A stretch of DNA of 9,251 nucleotides from positions 1-9,251 of the forward strand of contig DAHZZC010000297.1 in assembly GCA_027435495.1 (NCBI GenBank), in the 5' to 3' direction. This DNA is from Planctomycetales bacterium (GTDB lineage: Bacteria > Planctomycetota > Planctomycetia > Isosphaerales > Isosphaeraceae). The notes beneath the pieces are model-generated. The model was not told the DNA's origin. It worked only from the letters and a program-made list of their open reading frames with translations, and searched no databases. Below are positions 6,604-9,251 of the stretch, piece after piece; within the stretch, counting starts at the first letter, position 1, and every line of letters starts with the position of its first letter. The position numbers were made by a program, and so were the translations under genes.

Positions 6604-8421
6604 TCAACGACCCCCGACGACCGTAAACTCGGCCTTCGATCCCTCGGGCTTGACGATCTCGATCCGGAGGAAATCCTCCTTGCGGGACGAGGTATCGACC
6701 CGAACAACAATCGGATGACGACCGACAGGAACGATCGTTGTGAATTCGGCGGTCCCGAGCGGAGCGTCGACGTCATCGACCCAGAATCGAATTCCATCCG
6801 GAAATTGTGGTCGGACCTGAACCTCACCGGCGACGGTGACGTCGATCTCGCCTCGCAGATACAGAACCTTGCTCCCGCCGGAGAGGGCCGTAGCCTCGTT
6901 CAATGGCAGGGCACCCGAGACGCGGGCATAAACCGTTGCCCAGCGATCGGGACCGGCGCGGAGAACCTGCTCGCGAAGGACTTCGCTCCGGGGCACCTCG
7001 CCTGCCAGATCGGCCGGGGCCGACGTGAGAACCTGCCATCGCTGGATGGTCGGCACGGTCCGAATCGCGTAGGGACCCGGCTTGCCCAGCTCGGAGAGGA
7101 ACCGGATCAGGTCGACGAACTCGCCGTGAGTCATCAAATTAACCAGCCCCTTCGGCATCAGTGATCCGCCCGGTTTCTGATCCTCGATCGCATCAACCGG
7201 AATGGTCCGAAGGGCACCCGTTGATTCCCTCAGAATGACCCGCCGATCGTCCTTGTCGACGAGGACTCCCTGGTACACCTGGCCATCGGACGTAAGGACG
7301 ACCATGGTATGGTACTGCTCCTTGATCGCCTGGTCGGGGAGCAGGACCGAGTGGATCAGGTAATCGACGGGTGAAGTCTGCCCAACGGCGCTAAGATCGG
7401 GTCCGATCTCGCCGCCAGCGTGGGCAATTGCGTGACAGGTGAAGCAGTTGAGATCCTTCCGACGGAAGACAGCCTCGCCGCGGGCGGGGTTGCCCTTGGC
7501 AGCGACCTCGGAGACAAGCGCGGCGAGCTCGGCCGGACTGGGCGCCCGGACCTCGGTGGCGATCCCCGCCACCTTACCCAGCGCCTCGATCAGGGTCGGG
7601 TCGGTCTGGCTGAGCGAATAGGCAGCACGGAGGGCCAGACGAGCGGCGTCGGTGGTCGGAGGCCGTCGCTCGATCGCCTTCGCGAGCAAGGCTCCGCCAC
7701 CTCGACGTGTCACAAACGCCTCGATCATCGGGATGACCTCGGCATGCGCCTCGACGGCCTCCGGCAGGAGAGAGACCGCAGCGCTCGCAGCGGCCTCGGG
7801 GTCGAGACGGGTCAATGCGGCAATCGCGGCGATCCGGATCGGAATGGGCGACCTGCGCCCACTCAGTGCGTTGATCGCCTTGCGGCCCTCCGTCCCTCCA
7901 ATCTGGGCGAGGGCCTCGATGGCCGCGTCCCGAGTCACCTCGCCGAGCTGGGGCGTTGACGCGATCGCGCGGAGCCTGTCGCTGGCCGACCGGAGCCGCC
8001 AGGCCCCGGCCAGACGGATCGCCGGATCCAGCAAAATTGTGGATTCAGGGGTCGCCGGAGCCGTCAGCAACTCGGCCAGCCGGTCCCGATCCTTCGAGGG
8101 AACCACGCCTCTGGTTGTCGCAGCCTCGGCCATCGCGTCGAGGGCACGCGCTCGCGTCTGAACCGGCGCAGACGGGTCAAGCGCCCGGCTCTCAATGTAA
8201 TCGAGGTCAGCCACGGTCCCGCGCCGACCGATCATCTCGATCACCGTTCCCTGCCGATCGGCGGGGAGCCGACCGCTCTTCAGCAGTTTGACCATCGGGC
8301 TGTCGGTGGAGGGCTCCTGGCCGTGCAGGCGAGGTGGGCCCATCAACGCCCCGACGAGCGCCAACAGCAAGAATATCCGGGAAACGGCCGACATCGGCGT
8401 GAGCTTCTTCATTCGAATCAT
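6604..8421 (-). CDS. Exported HEAT-repeat c-type heme protein (PVC-type heme-binding domain, TIGR02603-like)
   Basis: A 605-residue exported protein, probably an electron-transfer partner of the dehydrogenase encoded just upstream. Residues 1-34 look like a signal peptide: Lys5-Lys6, a hydrophobic stretch ending near Gly28, and likely cleavage after HG (33-34). Residues about 55-300 are Ala/Leu-rich alpha-helical repeats of HEAT type. The cytochrome c-like domain follows, with CFTCH at 326-330 giving two thioether cysteines and the proximal His330, GPDL at 340-343, and SLMP with Met422 as the likely distal heme ligand; this is the putative heme-binding domain common in Planctomycetes and Verrucomicrobia. 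Residues about 450-605 form a further beta-rich domain, possibly PA14-like (for example GIRFWVDD). The ATG overlaps the upstream stop codon as ATGA, with AAGGA 12 bases before it; Met4 is a weaker alternative start. The family call is strong; its redox substrate is unknown. Confidence 0.92.
   Translation of the reverse strand: MIRMKKLTPMSAVSRIFLLLALVGALMGPPRLHGQEPSTDSPMVKLLKSGRLPADRQGTVIEMIGRRGTVADLDYIESRALDPSAPVQTRARALDAMAEAATTRGVVPSKDRDRLAELLTAPATPESTILLDPAIRLAGAWRLRSASDRLRAIASTPQLGEVTRDAAIEALAQIGGTEGRKAINALSGRRSPIPIRIAAIAALTRLDPEAAASAAVSLLPEAVEAHAEVIPMIEAFVTRRGGGALLAKAIERRPPTTDAARLALRAAYSLSQTDPTLIEALGKVAGIATEVRAPSPAELAALVSEVAAKGNPARGEAVFRRKDLNCFTCHAIAHAGGEIGPDLSAVGQTSPVDYLIHSVLLPDQAIKEQYHTMVVLTSDGQVYQGVLVDKDDRRVILRESTGALRTIPVDAIEDQKPGGSLMPKGLVNLMTHGEFVDLIRFLSELGKPGPYAIRTVPTIQRWQVLTSAPADLAGEVPRSEVLREQVLRAGPDRWATVYARVSGALPLNEATALSGGSKVLYLRGEIDVTVAGEVQVRPQFPDGIRFWVDDVDAPLGTAEFTTIVPVGRHPIVVRVDTSSRKEDFLRIEIVKPEGSKAEFTVVGGR
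8418..8421 (-). promoter_or_regulatory. ATGA stop/start overlap coupling two genes
   Basis: The TGA of the dehydrogenase gene and the ATG of the heme-protein gene share bases in an ATGA tetranucleotide. Such overlaps usually mean translational coupling. A separate AAGGA at 8434-8438 (minus strand), 12 bases upstream of the ATG, offers a rather distant ribosome binding site. Confidence 0.7.
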
Positions 8422-9251
8422 GGGCGAGGACTTTCCTTGGCGCGCTGGTCCAGGGTCTTCGTGGTCTCGTTCAGCGTGTATTCGAGATAGTAATCCTGTG
8501 GCTGGACCAGAGACTCCAGCGCGATCTCCTGAGCCTTCGGTACGTCGGCGCCGTCGAAGAAGCTCAGAGCGCGAACGGCCTCCAGGCGGACCCTCGGGTG
8601 CGGGTCGGCCACCTGCTTCCGCAGGAGTTCCAGTGGCCCTGGAACGCGGTCACGCCAGTAGCAGAGAACCCGGGTCGCCGCCGCCCGGGCATGCGGCTCG
8701 GGGCACGTCAGCACCTTGTTGAGCAGAGCGACGTCCACTTGATCGAGGCTCTGGTGCAGCCAGAGGGCTTCCAGGACGTGATGCCAGTAATCCGAATGAG
8801 TCGTCTCCAACCCGACGACCCACTTCTCCAGCGCGGCCAGGACCTCCTTCTCGGGGCGGTCTCGCAACTCGCGACGGGCCCAGTATCGCGTCCGGTCCTC
8901 ATAGGATTTCAGAAGGTCAAGCAGTTCGGGAACACTGGCACCAGCAATCTTCGGCCGTGACAGGAGGGGCCTCGACGGATACGTGATTCGCCAGATTCGG
9001 CCGTGCGTGTGATCGCGGTTCGGATCTCGAAGCGAGTGCTGCATGTGGCCGATCAGCGGGTTGAACCAGTCCACCACGTAAAGAGCCCCGTCCGGACCGA
9101 ACTGGACCGCGACCGGCCGGAAGTTCGGGTCGGACGACCGCAGCAAGGGCTCAACAGGGGTTCCCGAGAAGCCTGAGCCATCCTCCTTCACGCGATATCG
9201 AAGAATCCCCTGAAATCCGATATCGTTGTTCAGAAGGTAATCCCCCTGCGT
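8418..9251 (-). CDS. PVC-type membrane-bound dehydrogenase, C-terminal part (TIGR02604-like), cut by the right edge
   Basis: This is the last 277 residues of a larger protein; the frame is open to base 9251, and the GTG at 9189-9191 is internal rather than a start. Visible residues 1-93 are the end of a beta-propeller of the Pirellula/Verrucomicrobium dehydrogenase type, with the hallmarks GDYLLNND, FGPDGALYVVDWFNP, IGH and HTHGRIWRI. Residues about 105-255 are HEAT-like helical repeats, for example PHPRVRLEAVRALSFF. The protein ends shortly after DYYLEYTLNET, the point where fused homologues usually continue towards the heme domain. Here that domain is a separate protein in the next gene. 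By family, it is an exported, PQQ/sugar-dehydrogenase-like enzyme; its substrate cannot be told from this fragment. The signal peptide and most of the propeller lie outside the window. Confidence 0.9.
   Translation of the reverse strand, partial: TQGDYLLNNDIGFQGILRYRVKEDGSGFSGTPVEPLLRSSDPNFRPVAVQFGPDGALYVVDWFNPLIGHMQHSLRDPNRDHTHGRIWRITYPSRPLLSRPKIAGASVPELLDLLKSYEDRTRYWARRELRDRPEKEVLAALEKWVVGLETTHSDYWHHVLEALWLHQSLDQVDVALLNKVLTCPEPHARAAATRVLCYWRDRVPGPLELLRKQVADPHPRVRLEAVRALSFFDGADVPKAQEIALESLVQPQDYYLEYTLNETTKTLDQRAKESPRP

Noticed and set aside
6367..7164. 265-residue plus-strand open frame crossing the gap between the helicase and heme-protein genes
   Set aside because: It overlaps two well-supported minus-strand genes. 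Its translation shows no recognisable domain and no good ribosome binding site was seen.
8418..8421. Frameshift or sequencing error separating one dehydrogenase/heme gene
   Set aside because: The downstream protein has its own signal peptide and an ATGA-coupled start, which a simple frameshift would not create.

Overview
The window is GC-rich DNA whose protein families point to a planctomycete, probably of the Isosphaeraceae/Gemmataceae type. The evidence is a PVC-type (Planctomycetes-Verrucomicrobia) membrane-bound dehydrogenase and heme-binding protein pair, an MJ0042-type zinc ribbon fused to an exported protease, and strong G/C preference at third codon positions. This assignment rests on gene content recognised by eye, not on a database search.

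Layout. Positions 1-238 hold the start of a possible minus-strand gene that runs off the left edge (unrecognised, moderate to low confidence). Positions 286-2604 (+) encode a 772-residue membrane-anchored trypsin-like serine protease with a cytoplasmic zinc ribbon and a DUF1349-like beta-sandwich at the C-terminus. Positions 2605-2697 are a short convergent gap with two GC-rich stem-loops. Positions 2698-6555 (-) encode a 1285-residue fusion of an iron-sulfur RecB/Cas4-type nuclease and a superfamily 1 (Upf1/Dna2-like) helicase. Positions 6604-8421 (-) encode an exported HEAT-repeat protein with a c-type heme site. Positions 8418-9251 (-) hold the C-terminal part of its partner, a PVC-type dehydrogenase propeller/HEAT protein that continues beyond the right edge.

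The three minus-strand genes lie head to tail (dehydrogenase, heme protein, nuclease-helicase) with a 4-base ATGA overlap and then a 48-base gap, so they may form one transcription unit. The first two clearly work together, because related organisms often carry their domains on one polypeptide. The helicase has no obvious functional link to them. The protease gene converges on this unit from the other side.

The items most worth a second look are the stand-alone Dna2-like nuclease-helicase with a large unassigned middle, the split dehydrogenase/heme pair, the protease architecture, and a marked excess of the palindrome CGATCG. No tRNA, rRNA, CRISPR array, insertion sequence or integration site was seen.
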